A stretch of DNA of 64,000 nt. It comes from DASWNP01 sp036399175. Its GTDB lineage: Bacteria; Acidobacteriota; Blastocatellia; Pyrinomonadales; Pyrinomonadaceae. The position numbers were made by a program, and so were the translations under genes. The notes beneath the pieces are model-generated. The model ran no database searches. It had not been told where the DNA came from and worked only from the letters and a program-made list of their open reading frames with translations. The stretch lies in assembly GCA_036399175.1 (NCBI GenBank), contig DASWNP010000025.1, forward strand, positions 62,001-126,000. Reading direction: 5' to 3'. Positions 10,630-20,100 of the stretch are shown piece by piece; position 1 is the stretch's first letter; each line of letters starts with the position of its first letter.

Positions 10630-11727
10630 ATGGCTACCGAACTCAAACGCGAGGGGACGGCTCTCGGCAGGGTTGAAGAGCTTCTGGGCGGCGACGCGCG
10701 CACGCTGCTCGAACATACGACTAAGACTATCCCGAAAGAGCAGATTCAAATTCCCGGCCCCGATTTCGTTGACCGCGTCTGGGCTGCATCCGACAGAAAC
10801 CCGCGCGTGCTGCGCTCGCTCGAAACGCTCTTCAATAGCGGCAGGCTCGCAGGCACAGGCTATCTCTCGATTCTTCCCGTCGATCAGGGTATCGAGCATT
10901 CGGCGGGCGCGTCGTTCGCTCCCAACCCGCAATACTTCGACCCCGAAAACATCGTCCGCCTCGCCATCGAGGGCGGCTGCAACGCCGTCGCTTCGACCTT
11001 CGGCGTGCTCGGCGTCGTCGCGCGCCGCTACGCGCACAAGATTCCCTTCATCGTCAAGATTAACCATAACGAGCTTTTGACCTACCCGAACCGTTTCGAC
11101 CAGGTGCTCTTCGGCACCGTCGAGCAGGCTTACAACATGGGCGCGGTGGCTGTCGGCGCGACCGTCTACTTCGGCTCCGAGGAATCCACCCGCCAGATAA
11201 CCGAAATCAGCGAAGCCTTCGCTCTCGCTCACGAGCTTGGCATGGCGACGATTCTCTGGTGCTACCTGCGTAACCCGAAGTTCAAGGTGACGGAAGGAGA
11301 CATGCACACCTCGGCTGACCTTTCGGGGCAGGCCAACCATCTCGGCGTCACTATCCAGGCCGACATCATCAAGCAGAAGCTTCCCGAACGAAACGGCGGC
11401 TACAACGCCCTCAGCATCGAAAGCGCCTACGGCAAGACCAGCAAGAAAATCTACACCGATTTAACGAGCGACAACCCCATCGACCTCGTGCGCTATCAAG
11501 TGGCGAACTGCTACATGGGACGCTGCGGGCTGATTAACTCGGGCGGCGAGTCGAAGGGACAGAGTGACATGGCCGAGGCCGTACGCACCGCCGTCATCAA
11601 CAAGCGCGGCGGCGGCATGGGACTCATCTCGGGACGGAAAGCCTTCCAGCGCCCGATGCAGGAAGGCGTTGCGCTTCTGAACGCCATTCAGGACGTTTAT
11701 CTCGCCGACGAAATCACGGTCGCCTGA
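10630..11727 (+). CDS. fbaB: Class I fructose-bisphosphate aldolase (FbaB/DhnA type)
   Basis: Cleaves fructose 1,6-bisphosphate into glyceraldehyde 3-phosphate and dihydroxyacetone phosphate in glycolysis and runs in reverse in gluconeogenesis. The DhnA-type TIM barrel is seen from GYLSILPVDQGIEHSAGAS (about 77-95), with KINHNELL (about 140-147) and AVGATVYFGSEES (about 175-187). The C-terminal GGESKGQSD and GGGMGLISGRKAFQRPM hold the phosphate-binding loops. The ATG at 10630 follows AAGGAG at good spacing. 365 residues, as expected. It stands alone between two sigma/anti-sigma pairs and is followed by a terminator. Confidence 0.95.
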   Translation: MATELKREGTALGRVEELLGGDARTLLEHTTKTIPKEQIQIPGPDFVDRVWAASDRNPRVLRSLETLFNSGRLAGTGYLSILPVDQGIEHSAGASFAPNPQYFDPENIVRLAIEGGCNAVASTFGVLGVVARRYAHKIPFIVKINHNELLTYPNRFDQVLFGTVEQAYNMGAVAVGATVYFGSEESTRQITEISEAFALAHELGMATILWCYLRNPKFKVTEGDMHTSADLSGQANHLGVTIQADIIKQKLPERNGGYNALSIESAYGKTSKKIYTDLTSDNPIDLVRYQVANCYMGRCGLINSGGESKGQSDMAEAVRTAVINKRGGGMGLISGRKAFQRPMQEGVALLNAIQDVYLADEITVA

Positions 11728-11749
11728 AACCAGTTTTCCGGCACGAAAA

Positions 11750-11801
11750 AGAGCGCCGCCCGCCAGTTTTCTTCGAGAGACTCACGGGCGGCTCTCGTTT
11801 T
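11750..11801 (+). terminator. Rho-independent terminator after fbaB
   Basis: Arm AGAGCGCCGCCCG (11750-11762) pairs with CGGGCGGCTCT (11785-11795) with one bulged G. A short T tract (CGTTTTA) follows. Confidence 0.65.
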
Positions 11802-11983
11802 ACGTCCGGCTGACTGAAGTCCTTATGAGACGGCGAAAGCGTCCGCCCGTCGAACTTTCATGCTAGGATAGACGCTCGAAAGCCCAGCAGTCGAAAGAAA
11901 TCCGCCGCGCCGCCGGTTTGCGTATTTTAGTCTGGAAACAGATGTCGTATGCAGCCAGCCGACAGCCGCTTCCAAAGTGAGAG

Positions 11984-12589
11984 GTGCGAATTCGTTTGTC
12001 CCCCGAACGCGAGTTGTCAGATGCAAGGGAAGTCGCGCTGCTGCGCGCCGTCGCGGGCGGAGACCAGAAAGCCTTCGCCCAGCTTTACGACGCTTATAGT
12101 TCCATCCTTTTCGGCCTCCTGCTTCGTATCTTACATAGCCGCCCCGAGGCGGAAGACGTTTTGCAGGAGGTCTTCCTGCAAGTCTGGCAGCAGGCGTCGA
12201 ATTACAAGGCGGAGCGCGGTCGTCCGTTCACCTGGCTGGTGACTCTGGCGCGCAGCCGTGCCATCGACCGGCTGCGTCTGAACGAATCGCGCGAGCGCAC
12301 GGCCAACGTCGTCGCCACCTCCGTCGATGCAACCGATGAGGCGGCTGACGCCGTCGAAGAGACGTTCCGCTCCGAGCAGAGCGACATCGTGCGGCGCGCT
12401 CTCGAAGCCATCCCCGAAGACCAGAGGCGAACGCTGCTACTGGCCTACTTCGGAGGATTGACGCAGACCGAGATTGCCGACGAGCTGCGCGAGCCGCTCG
12501 GCACCATCAAGACGCGCATGCGTTCGGGCATGCGCAAGCTCAGAGAGTTGTTGAGCGAAAAGGCGCGTGACATGCTTCCGGGTATGTGA
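11984..12589 (+). CDS. ECF RNA polymerase sigma factor (second, SigK-like)
   Basis: Alternative sigma factor, 201 residues, read from GTG 11984. Sigma2 carries YDAYSSILFGLLLRILHSRP and FTWLVTLARSRAIDRLRL, and sigma4 carries the recognition region LTQTEIADELREPLGTIKTR. The stop TGA overlaps the ATG of the anti-sigma gene by one base, so the two form a switch pair. The partner type (RskA) suggests control by regulated proteolysis at the membrane, as known for mycobacterial SigK. Confidence 0.92.
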   Translation: MRIRLSPERELSDAREVALLRAVAGGDQKAFAQLYDAYSSILFGLLLRILHSRPEAEDVLQEVFLQVWQQASNYKAERGRPFTWLVTLARSRAIDRLRLNESRERTANVVATSVDATDEAADAVEETFRSEQSDIVRRALEAIPEDQRRTLLLAYFGGLTQTEIADELREPLGTIKTRMRSGMRKLRELLSEKARDMLPGM

Positions 12590-13542
12590 TGGAACACGAA
12601 GTCTACAAAGAGATGCTGGCGCTCGACGCCCTCGGCGTGCTCGAAGAGGCAGACAAAAACGCCCTCGCCGAGCACCTGCGGACGTGCGCCGAGTGTCGCG
12701 GCGAAGCCCGCGAGATGCGCGACCTAGCAGGGATGCTAGTCCACACGGTCGCGCCCGTCGCGCCGCCCGTCGCCCTGCGCGCACGCCTGCTCGAAACCAT
12801 CACAAGCGCCGAGGCCGCGACAGAACGAAACCAGCGCCCGGCGCTCACGCACGATTCCGCGAAGCGCTCCTTTGAGTCCGCGCCCGACCCGCGCGGCGAG
12901 CCTGCGGAAGACGAGACGCGGACGGGCGGCGGCGCTTCCGCTTCGTCGAAAGTCCTGTCGTTCGAGTCGGGGCGCGAGGGGCGGAAGGTTGTTTTGAGCA
13001 GGTCGGCCTTCGCCTTCGGCGCGATTGCCGCCTCGCTCGTCGTCGTCGCCCTCGCCGCCACGCTCTTCACGCTCTGGACGCGAAACAACCAGTTGCGTCA
13101 GGAGCTTGCGCAGGCGTCGGCGCGCGCCGAAGAGCTTTCGCGGCGCACGACCGAGGCGCAAACGGAGCTTGTGCGCGAGCGCGAGACGAGAGAGCTTCTG
13201 ACCGCGCCCGAGATGAATTTGACGGTTTTGGCCGGAACCGAGGCCGCGCCGCGCGCTCAGGCGACAATCGTCTACGACCGGCGCACCGGGCGTGCCCTCC
13301 TGCTCGCCGACGAGCTGCCGCCCGCGCCCGCAGGCAAAGCTTATCAGCTCTGGTTCATCGAGGCGGGTCGCCCGCCGATGCCCGGCAAGGTCTTCACGAC
13401 CGACGCCGCCGGACACGTAATGATGCGCGACCAGATGCCCGCCGAAGCCGCGCGCGTCACCGTCTTCGCCGTCACGCTTGAACCGGCGCAGGGCGTCGCC
13501 GCGCCCACCGGCGACAAAATCCTGCTCGGCAACGATTCCTGA
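12589..13542 (+). CDS. Membrane anti-sigma factor with RskA domain
   Basis: Single-pass anti-sigma factor, 317 residues from ATG 12589 (GTG 12586 is possible). The cytoplasmic N-terminus has a zinc-finger motif HLRTCAEC at about residues 29-36. A Pro/Thr linker leads to one membrane helix (FGAIAASLVVVALAATLFTL, about 144-163). A coiled-coil-like stretch and the extracytoplasmic RskA domain follow, with TIVYDRRTGRALLLADELPP and GKAYQLWFIEAGRPP. Translationally coupled to the sigma gene. The target regulon is not visible. Confidence 0.9.
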   Translation: MEHEVYKEMLALDALGVLEEADKNALAEHLRTCAECRGEAREMRDLAGMLVHTVAPVAPPVALRARLLETITSAEAATERNQRPALTHDSAKRSFESAPDPRGEPAEDETRTGGGASASSKVLSFESGREGRKVVLSRSAFAFGAIAASLVVVALAATLFTLWTRNNQLRQELAQASARAEELSRRTTEAQTELVRERETRELLTAPEMNLTVLAGTEAAPRAQATIVYDRRTGRALLLADELPPAPAGKAYQLWFIEAGRPPMPGKVFTTDAAGHVMMRDQMPAEAARVTVFAVTLEPAQGVAAPTGDKILLGNDS

Positions 13543-14076
13543 GCCTTCCCCCCTCTTCACGAGCGCTCGCCGACGCACGTTTAGCACTGTCTTCAAGTTT
13601 GAAATCCGTATTCCCCATCTCGCTCGTAGATATTTTTTGAGCTTCGCCGCTAATCGAAGGTCAGAGATAAACGGCCTCGCCCCGAATCATTTCCCTGGGA
13701 ATCAAACTGCCGCCGGTTGAGCTTCGCTCATCCGCGAGAAACAACTTTCGAGGAGCAAGCCCCTTTCACGACAAAAGCTGCGGGCGACAATTCCCCCAAC
13801 CGGCATCCCCCGACGGATGCCGCGCGCGCAGCGAAGCGGAAACGACCGAATCACCTGCCACGATTCCGTCGCTTCCGCTTTTTTTCTCACGCCTGCCCTT
13901 CTCTTCAAAAACGGCGACCGTGCTCTTCTGCTCCGCCTGCTCGTCCGCCCGCGCTGCGACGCTCAGGCCAGTCGCAGCGCCGAGGGTTTCAAATGCGCCG
14001 ACCTGTTATAAAATAGCTTTGCCGCCCCGAAAGCGTCGGCGGCTGTAGACCCAGGAGAGAGCGAGGAACAGGTAAC
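13543..14076. other. Long intergenic region
   Basis: This 534-bp stretch holds no open frame with recognisable features and no repeat. The short frames within it have skewed composition and no ribosome binding site. Its right end carries a promoter for the small gene at 14077. Confidence 0.5.
14004..14012 (+). promoter_or_regulatory. Extended -10 promoter of the small gene at 14077
   Basis: TGTTATAAA fits the TGnTATAAT pattern with one mismatch and lies 65 bp before the start codon. Confidence 0.45.
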
Positions 14077-14295
14077 GTGCCCGATGCGAAGGATAAAGGA
14101 AAGACGAAATTGACCAACGAGATTGACGAGCAGACCGGCCAGTACGACATGCGCTTCCTGCTTTGGCGTGCCTTCTGCTCCGAAAACAACGTCCCCGTCG
14201 AAACGCTCCCCAGCGACCTCACCGGCGACGCCAGAGAGAAGTGGGAGAAACTCAAAAACAGCCGCCTCCACGACCCCGCCGAAGGCAAGAAATGA
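14077..14295 (+). CDS. Small charged protein of unknown function
   Basis: A 72-residue protein read from GTG 14077, preceded by AGGAGAG and GAGG. It is rich in Lys, Glu and Asp, without membrane segment or cysteine cluster apart from one Cys. The middle (YDMRFLLWRAFCSENNVP) looks like a helix. I do not recognise a family. A promoter-like sequence upstream and a good ribosome binding site support it as a real gene. Confidence 0.6.
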   Translation: MPDAKDKGKTKLTNEIDEQTGQYDMRFLLWRAFCSENNVPVETLPSDLTGDAREKWEKLKNSRLHDPAEGKK

Positions 14296-14380
14296 TTAGT
14301 AAATCGTGAATCGTAAATCGTAAATAGTGAAAGACAGTTCTTATCTATTCACGATTTACGATTTACCATTTACGGCTTTT
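14294..14380. repeat. Family E inverted repeat
   Basis: Left arm iterates GTAAATCGTGAATCG words and the right arm carries the complement CGATTTACGATTTACC. The centre is GAAAGACAGTTCTTATCTA, similar to the centre of family A (ACAGTTCTTGTCTTT). It lies between convergent genes, so it could end transcription from both sides, although no T tract is seen. Confidence 0.88.
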
Positions 14381-15065
14381 ACAGGTATCGACCGAGCGTG
14401 TGGCCGCCTGTGAGGAAGGGATTGGTGCGGCGTTCGCGCCCGATGGTGGTTTGAGGGCCGTGACCGGAGTAAACCTCCACGTCGTCGCCGAGCGGGACGA
14501 TTCTGTTGAGCAGCGAATCCATCAACTGTTCGCCTGAGCCTCCGGGTAAATCCGTCCTCCCGATTGAGCCCGCGAACAGGCAATCGCCGACAAAGACCTT
14601 TCTCTCCTGCGGCTCGAAGAGTACGACGTGGCCGGGCGTGTGCCCCGGACAATGTATGACCCTGAACGCGAGCTTGCCGACCGCGTAGGTCTCCCCGTCC
14701 GTCCAGTATCTATCGACGGGCGGCGGCGTCTCATACTGAAAGCCGTAGGCCGTCCAGTGCGAGCGCGGAATGCCTATCCATGCGGGCTGCTCGGGCAGGG
14801 CGCGGTAGAGCGGCTCGTCGGCCTCGTGAAGAATCACTTCGGCCTCGGGCTTGCGCCTTTTGAGCGCGGCCACGCCGCCGACGTGATCCATGTGCGCGTG
14901 CGTTAGCGCGATGGCCTGAAGCTCAAGGCCGAGGCGGTCGAGCGCCGCGACGATTGAATCGGAATCTTCGGCCGGGTCGATGCAGACGGCGCGCCGCGTC
15001 TCTTCGCAGCCGACGAGGCGCGTGTGCTGCTGAAACGAACTCAGCGTTAGTTGTTCGATAATCAT
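14379..15065 (-). CDS. MBL-fold metallo-hydrolase (glyoxalase II-like)
   Basis: Binuclear-zinc hydrolase of the metallo-beta-lactamase fold, 228 residues. Ligand motifs are THAHMDHVGG (residues about 55-64), HCPGHTPGHVVLF (about 138-150), FVGDCLFAGSIGR (the bridging Asp, about 158-170) and the late YSGHGPQTTIG. This pattern fits the hydroxyacylglutathione hydrolase-like subgroup, where the natural substrate is often a thioester. It ends at the family E repeat. The exact substrate cannot be decided. Confidence 0.88.
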   Translation of the reverse strand: MIIEQLTLSSFQQHTRLVGCEETRRAVCIDPAEDSDSIVAALDRLGLELQAIALTHAHMDHVGGVAALKRRKPEAEVILHEADEPLYRALPEQPAWIGIPRSHWTAYGFQYETPPPVDRYWTDGETYAVGKLAFRVIHCPGHTPGHVVLFEPQERKVFVGDCLFAGSIGRTDLPGGSGEQLMDSLLNRIVPLGDDVEVYSGHGPQTTIGRERRTNPFLTGGHTLGRYL

Positions 15066-15072
15066 AAGAAGA

Positions 15073-15184
15073 AAGCTCGTCAGCCCGTCAGCCTGTCAGC
15101 AATCAGCCAGCCATTTTTTCGCATCTAACAATCTAACGAAACACAGCTTGGCTGATTGCTGACTGGCTGAACGCTGATAGCTGT
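15073..15184. repeat. Family C inverted repeat
   Basis: Left arm has GTCAGCCTGTCAGCAATCAGCC and right arm GGCTGATTGCTGACTGGC and GAACGCTGATAGC, around an AT-rich centre. It fills the gap between divergent genes and reaches into the promoter of the radical SAM gene. Confidence 0.88.
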
Positions 15185-15196
15185 AGAGAGTATAAT
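15167..15196 (+). promoter_or_regulatory. Promoter of the radical SAM gene, -35 within a repeat
   Basis: CTGAAC (15167-15172) and a perfect TATAAT (15191-15196) are separated by 18 bp. The -35 part belongs to the right arm of the family C repeat. Confidence 0.5.
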
Positions 15197-15254
15197 TCGC
15201 TCACGAGCCTTTGCGCCAACACGCGACACATTTCGAGAAGAGGTTTTAAGACTT

Positions 15255-16862
15255 ATGCCGATGAGTAGGAAGGCGGCTTCGCTCGCCGAAATTTTAGACG
15301 AGATGACGGCCGAAGCCGCGCCCGAGCTGACCGAGCATCTCGCGGGCACACAAGACCTGCGCTGCTACGCCTGCGGTCACCGTTGCCTTATCCGCGAAGG
15401 CAAACGCGGCATCTGCAAAGTCCGCTACAACGAGCGTGGACGCCTGCTTGTCCCCAAAGGCTACGTCGCCGCCCTCGCCTGCGACCCCACCGAAAAGAAA
15501 CCCTTCTTCCACGCCCTCCCCGGCTCCGACACCCTCACCTTCGGCATGCTCGGCTGCGACCTGCACTGCGCCTACTGCTTCACCGGTGACACGCTCGTCA
15601 CAACCCATCGCGGCCCCATCAGCTTAGAGGAATTGTTTCGCTCCGCTCCGCGAGTAGAGCAGCACCCGGACGCCGAAATCGCCTTTCACGACGACCTCAG
15701 CGCGGTGGCCGCATCGGGCGAGCTTCGGAAGGTGCGCGGAATTTTCAAACACTCCTATCGCGGACGCCTCGCCATCGTCAAACCTTTTTACCTGCCGGAA
15801 CTGCGCTGCACGCCAGACCACCGCGTCTACGCGACAGACGACCCCGCCGCGCCGCCCGCGCCCATCCATGCCGAGCGCCTGACTGAAAATCACTACCTTG
15901 CGATTCCACGCCACTACGCTTTCTCCTCCACGCAGATAGCAGATTTGATGAAAGAGCTATGCGCGTCACGTAAAGTAATTGAAACAGAAGATTACTGTCT
16001 CGTGCCGCTTCGCAGCATCAAGTTCAACGACTACGAAGGCGACGTGTACAACATGGAGGTGGAGGAAGAGCACAACTACCTTGCGGGCTTCTTTCTCGTC
16101 TCGAACTGCCAGAACTGGCTGACATCGCAGACCTTGAGAGACGATGCGGCGGGCGTGGAGCCGAGGGTGGTGTCGGCGGAGCGTTTGGTGACGATGGCGC
16201 GGGCGTGCGGGGCGTCGATGGTTGGGACGAGTTATAACGAGCCTCTGATTACAGCGGAGTGGGCGATAGATGTTTTCAGGAAGGCCAAGCCTGCCGGGTT
16301 CAAAACAGCATTCATCTCAAACGGCAACGCGACGCCGCAGGTCTTGGATTACATCCGCCCCTGGACTGATTGCTACAAGATTGATTTGAAGTCGATGAGC
16401 GACCGCAACTACCGGCAGCTCGGCGGCGTCGTCGATAACATCCTCGACACCGTCAGGATGGTCAAAGAGCGCGGCTTCTGGACGGAGATTGTCACGCTCG
16501 TCATCCCCGGCTTCAACGACTCGGAGGACGAACTCAGGCGCGCGGCGGATTTCATCGCCTCCGTCTCGCCAGACATTCCCTGGCACGTGACGGCCTTTCA
16601 CAAAGACTACAACATGACCGAGAACGAGAACACGACCGCCGAACAGCTCATCCGCGCCTGCGAAATCGGACGCGAGGCCGGCTTGCGCTACGTCTACGCC
16701 GGAAACCTGCCCGGTCGCGTCGGGCGCTGGGAGCACACCTTCTGCCACTCGTGCGAAGAGCTTCTCGTCGAGCGCTACGGCTACATCATTCGCCAGATGA
16801 AAGTGACGCCCGAAGGGCGCTGCCCGAAGTGCTCGGCCTCGATTCCGGGCGTGTGGAGTTGA
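15255..16862 (+). CDS. amrS: AmmeMemoRadiSam radical SAM enzyme with mini-intein
   Basis: Radical SAM protein of the conserved AMMECR1/MEMO/radical SAM trio, with unknown substrate. The N-terminus has a Cys set (C37, C40, C44, C54). The cluster motif Cx3Cx2C is C101, C105 and C108 (GCDLHCAYC), but it is followed not by QNW but by a 177-residue intein (residues 108-284). After removal the sequence reads GCDLHCAYCQNW and the protein is 358 residues, the normal family length. Downstream come GTSYNEPLITAEWA, KIDLKSMSDRNYRQLGG and a C-terminal CHSC...CPKC pair. Two partners, MEMO/LigB-like and AMMECR1, are at 38073-39534. The enzyme can bind a standard cluster only with a correctly placed third Cys, so splicing is probably needed for activity. 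Confidence 0.93.
   Translation: MPMSRKAASLAEILDEMTAEAAPELTEHLAGTQDLRCYACGHRCLIREGKRGICKVRYNERGRLLVPKGYVAALACDPTEKKPFFHALPGSDTLTFGMLGCDLHCAYCFTGDTLVTTHRGPISLEELFRSAPRVEQHPDAEIAFHDDLSAVAASGELRKVRGIFKHSYRGRLAIVKPFYLPELRCTPDHRVYATDDPAAPPAPIHAERLTENHYLAIPRHYAFSSTQIADLMKELCASRKVIETEDYCLVPLRSIKFNDYEGDVYNMEVEEEHNYLAGFFLVSNCQNWLTSQTLRDDAAGVEPRVVSAERLVTMARACGASMVGTSYNEPLITAEWAIDVFRKAKPAGFKTAFISNGNATPQVLDYIRPWTDCYKIDLKSMSDRNYRQLGGVVDNILDTVRMVKERGFWTEIVTLVIPGFNDSEDELRRAADFIASVSPDIPWHVTAFHKDYNMTENENTTAEQLIRACEIGREAGLRYVYAGNLPGRVGRWEHTFCHSCEELLVERYGYIIRQMKVTPEGRCPKCSASIPGVWS
15576..16106 (+). mobile_element. Mini-intein in the radical SAM cluster motif
   Basis: A 177-residue intein encoded in frame. Block A is CFTGDTLVTT with the nucleophile Cys1, and block B is LRCTPDHRVYAT with TxxH. 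Block F is YNMEVEEEHNYLAGF, and block G ends LVSN before the +1 Cys. The terminal Asn is present; the penultimate residue is Ser instead of the usual His. No LAGLIDADG or HNH endonuclease motif is seen, so it is a mini-intein unable to home by itself. Insertion is between Tyr107 and the third cluster Cys, which becomes the +1 residue. Confidence 0.93.
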
Positions 16863-17151
16863 TTTCCGAGCGCCCTATTTTTCTGCGGGACGAAGCGTTT
16901 ACAGGCCATTTCCGAGGGGGCGAAATTTAACCCGGATTCACCTCCCCATAATTCTTGCGTTCGGACTGCCGGGCATGATAGAAGCTTAATTTACGTCGGT
17001 TCCGTCCGCACCTGTCCGTAGAAACCAAACCGGTCAATCGCAGAAGGTTACTGAAAATTCAACTTCGCTTGCTCCCTTCGATGTGCCGGGAAGGTTTCCG
17101 AATATTCAACTACCAGAGTCCAAACCTTAAATAATGAGGAGTTCCTTAACC

Positions 17152-20100
17152 ATGCGTAAGTTTTTCTGCCTGACGTTTGTCGCGCTGTGCCTGGTCTTCA
17201 ATACGGCGGCGGCGTTGGCGCAAACGGCGGCGACTACCGGCGAAATCGCCGGGACTGTCAAAGATGTGCAGGGCGCGGCGGTGGCTAACGCGACCGTCAC
17301 CGTCAGCAACCCACAGAACGGGTTTTCCCAAACCTACACGACCGACGACGAGGGTAAATTCCGCGCCGTCCAACTCCGGCCCGGCGACTACACGCTGACC
17401 ATCGAGGCTCAGGGCTTCGGCCTCACCACTCAGACCGGCTACAAGGTCGAGGTCGGCTCGTCGCTCGACGCGGCGATCACGCTTCAGGTCAACGCCGTCA
17501 CCGAAGAAGTGCTCGTGACGAGCGCGGCGGTCGAGACGACGCAGGTGCAAACCCCCACCGTGCTCAACCAGACCTCCATCAGCCAGCTTCCCATCAACGG
17601 CCGTCGCTTTCAGGACTTCGTTCTGCTGACGCCGACCGCGCAGACCGACCCCGTTCGCAATCAAATCTCCCTCGTCGGCCAGCGCGGCATCAACGCCAAC
17701 GTCCAGATTGACGGCGCCGACTACAACAACCCGTTCTTCGGCGGCATTCGCGGCGGCGAGCGTTCCAACAACGCGCCGACCATCCCGCAGAGCGCCATCC
17801 GCGAGTTTCAGGTCGTCGCCTCCGGCTACAACGCCGAGTTCGGTCGCTCGACCGGCGGCATCGTCAACGCCGTCACCAAGTCCGGTACGAACGAGTTCAA
17901 CGGGTCGGGCTTCTACCTCGTCCGCCCGGCAGAGCTTGCGCACCGCAACGCCTTCGGCCAAGTGGCCGCCCCCACACAGCACCAGTTCGGCGGCGCGCTC
18001 GGCGGCCCGCTCTACCTGCCACGCTTCGGCGAAGGCGGCCCCGTCACCGTCGGCGGCAAGAACCGCTCGTTCTTCTTCGTCTCCTACGAGGAACAGAGAT
18101 TGAATCAGGAGCGCGCCGTGCTCTTCCCCAACCTCGCGCTGATTAACGCGTCAACCGCTGGCGTCGGCGAGGCTTTCAACTTCTATAGCGGCCTCCAGGG
18201 CCCTTACACGCAGACCAACAACGCGCGCGTCTTCCTCGTCCGCACCGACTTCAATCTCAATCAGGCGAACCAGCTCAACTTCCGCTACAACTACAGCACC
18301 AACACGGCTCTGAACGCCGTCACGGCTGGAACTTCTTTGCAGGCGACCACGAACAGCGCGCTCTCCAACAACGGTACAGAGGGCGACAGGCAGCACACCT
18401 TCGTCGGCCAGATGACCTCCTTCTTCGGCTCGAACAAGGTCAACGAGCTGCGCGGACAGTATTCGCGCGAGAATCGCCCGCGCATCGCCAACGAGATTTC
18501 GCCGCTCGTCAACAACAGCATCGGCACGTTCGGCACGGTCTCCTTCCTGCCGACCACGCAGTCCGACTCGCGCGTCCAGTTCACCGATAACTTCACCGTC
18601 ACGGACGGCGCGCACACCTTCAAGTTCGGCGGCGAGTATAATCGCACCTACGCCACGCAGCTCTTCGCCTTCCGCCAGACCGGAAACTTCGCCTTCACTG
18701 GTCTCGGCGGCTCTGATGCGACCACCATCACGACGCTTCTCAGAATCCTTTCCGTCGGCAGCAGCGCAGCGGGCGACCCCGCCAATCGCTTCGACGATAA
18801 CCGCGTCACCTACACGCGCGCGACCGGCAACGGCCTCGCCGAGCTGACTTCGCACGAGATTGCCTTCTACGGTCAGGATTCGTGGCGCATCCGCCCGAAC
18901 TTCACTTTGAACTACGGCCTTCGCTACGAAGCACAGTTCATGCCCGAGCCCGAGGCCAACAACACGGCGCTCGTCAACGCCGTCGGCGGTCGAGACCTGC
19001 CCATTGGTGGCAGAGTTGACCCGACCGTGATTAACGACCAGACCAAGCAGTTCGCGCCGCGTCTCGGCTTCGCCTGGGATCCCTGGAGCGACGGCAGAAC
19101 GGTCGTGCGCGGCTTCGGCGGCATCTACTTCGCGCGCACTCCCTTGATTACCCTTGCCGGGCCTATCAATAACTTCCGCACGCCGCCGGGCGACGTGGCC
19201 TTGCAGCTTCAGGGCATCACCACCGCTTCGGGGGCGGGGACGGCCTGCGCCAACCTCAACAGCCCGCAATGCCCGAACACCATCTACAAGCAGTTCCAGC
19301 TCATCGGCATCGACCTCAACCAGTTCACGCTCGGCAGTCTGCCGATTCTCACGGTCGAGCAGTTGCAGCAAATCAACTCCATCGTCGCACAGCGTCGCGG
19401 CATCACCTTCAACCCGCTCAACGGTCTTCAGTTGACGACCGTCGGCGACGACCTGAAGAATCCCCGCTCCGTGCAGTTCGGCGGCGGCATCGAGCGCGAG
19501 GTGATGCGAGGCATGACCGTCGGCGCGACCTTCGATTACGTCAACACCATCAACCTCAACCGCAACCGCGACTACGACCTGCCCGTGCCCTTCATCCGTC
19601 CCGGCGACCTCAGCCAGCGCCCCTTCTACGGTATCAGCACGGCCACGCCCGCCGCTTTCCGTCAGAATCGTCCCATCACCGAGCTTGGCAACAACGGCTA
19701 CGTGCAGGTGCGCGAGGCTTCGGCTCGCTCGCTCTATCGAGCCTTCACCGTGCGCGCGCAGCTTCGCCGCAAGTACGGACAGTTCGACGCCTTCTACGTT
19801 CTCTCGAAGAATCTGGACGACGATTCGACCGAGCGCAACGCAACCTTCGCCGAATACGACAACAGCTTCGACTTGAGACCCGAGTACAGCTTCTCGCGCC
19901 TCGACCGTCGCCACCAGTTCGTCTTCAACACGGTCTTGAACGCGCCCTTCGGCTTCCAGATTTCCTCGACCGGACGCTTCCTCTCCGGCAACCCGATTGA
20001 CGTGAGCGTGAGCGGCATCGTCGCGCCCGCCGGGTCGGGTCTGACGAACGCGCAGTACGCCGCGCTCGTCACACTGGCGAGCAACACCACCGGCGACCTC

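Noticed and set aside
13717..14016. 99-codon frame in the long gap after the RskA gene
   Set aside because: No ribosome binding site, unusual composition and no recognisable features.
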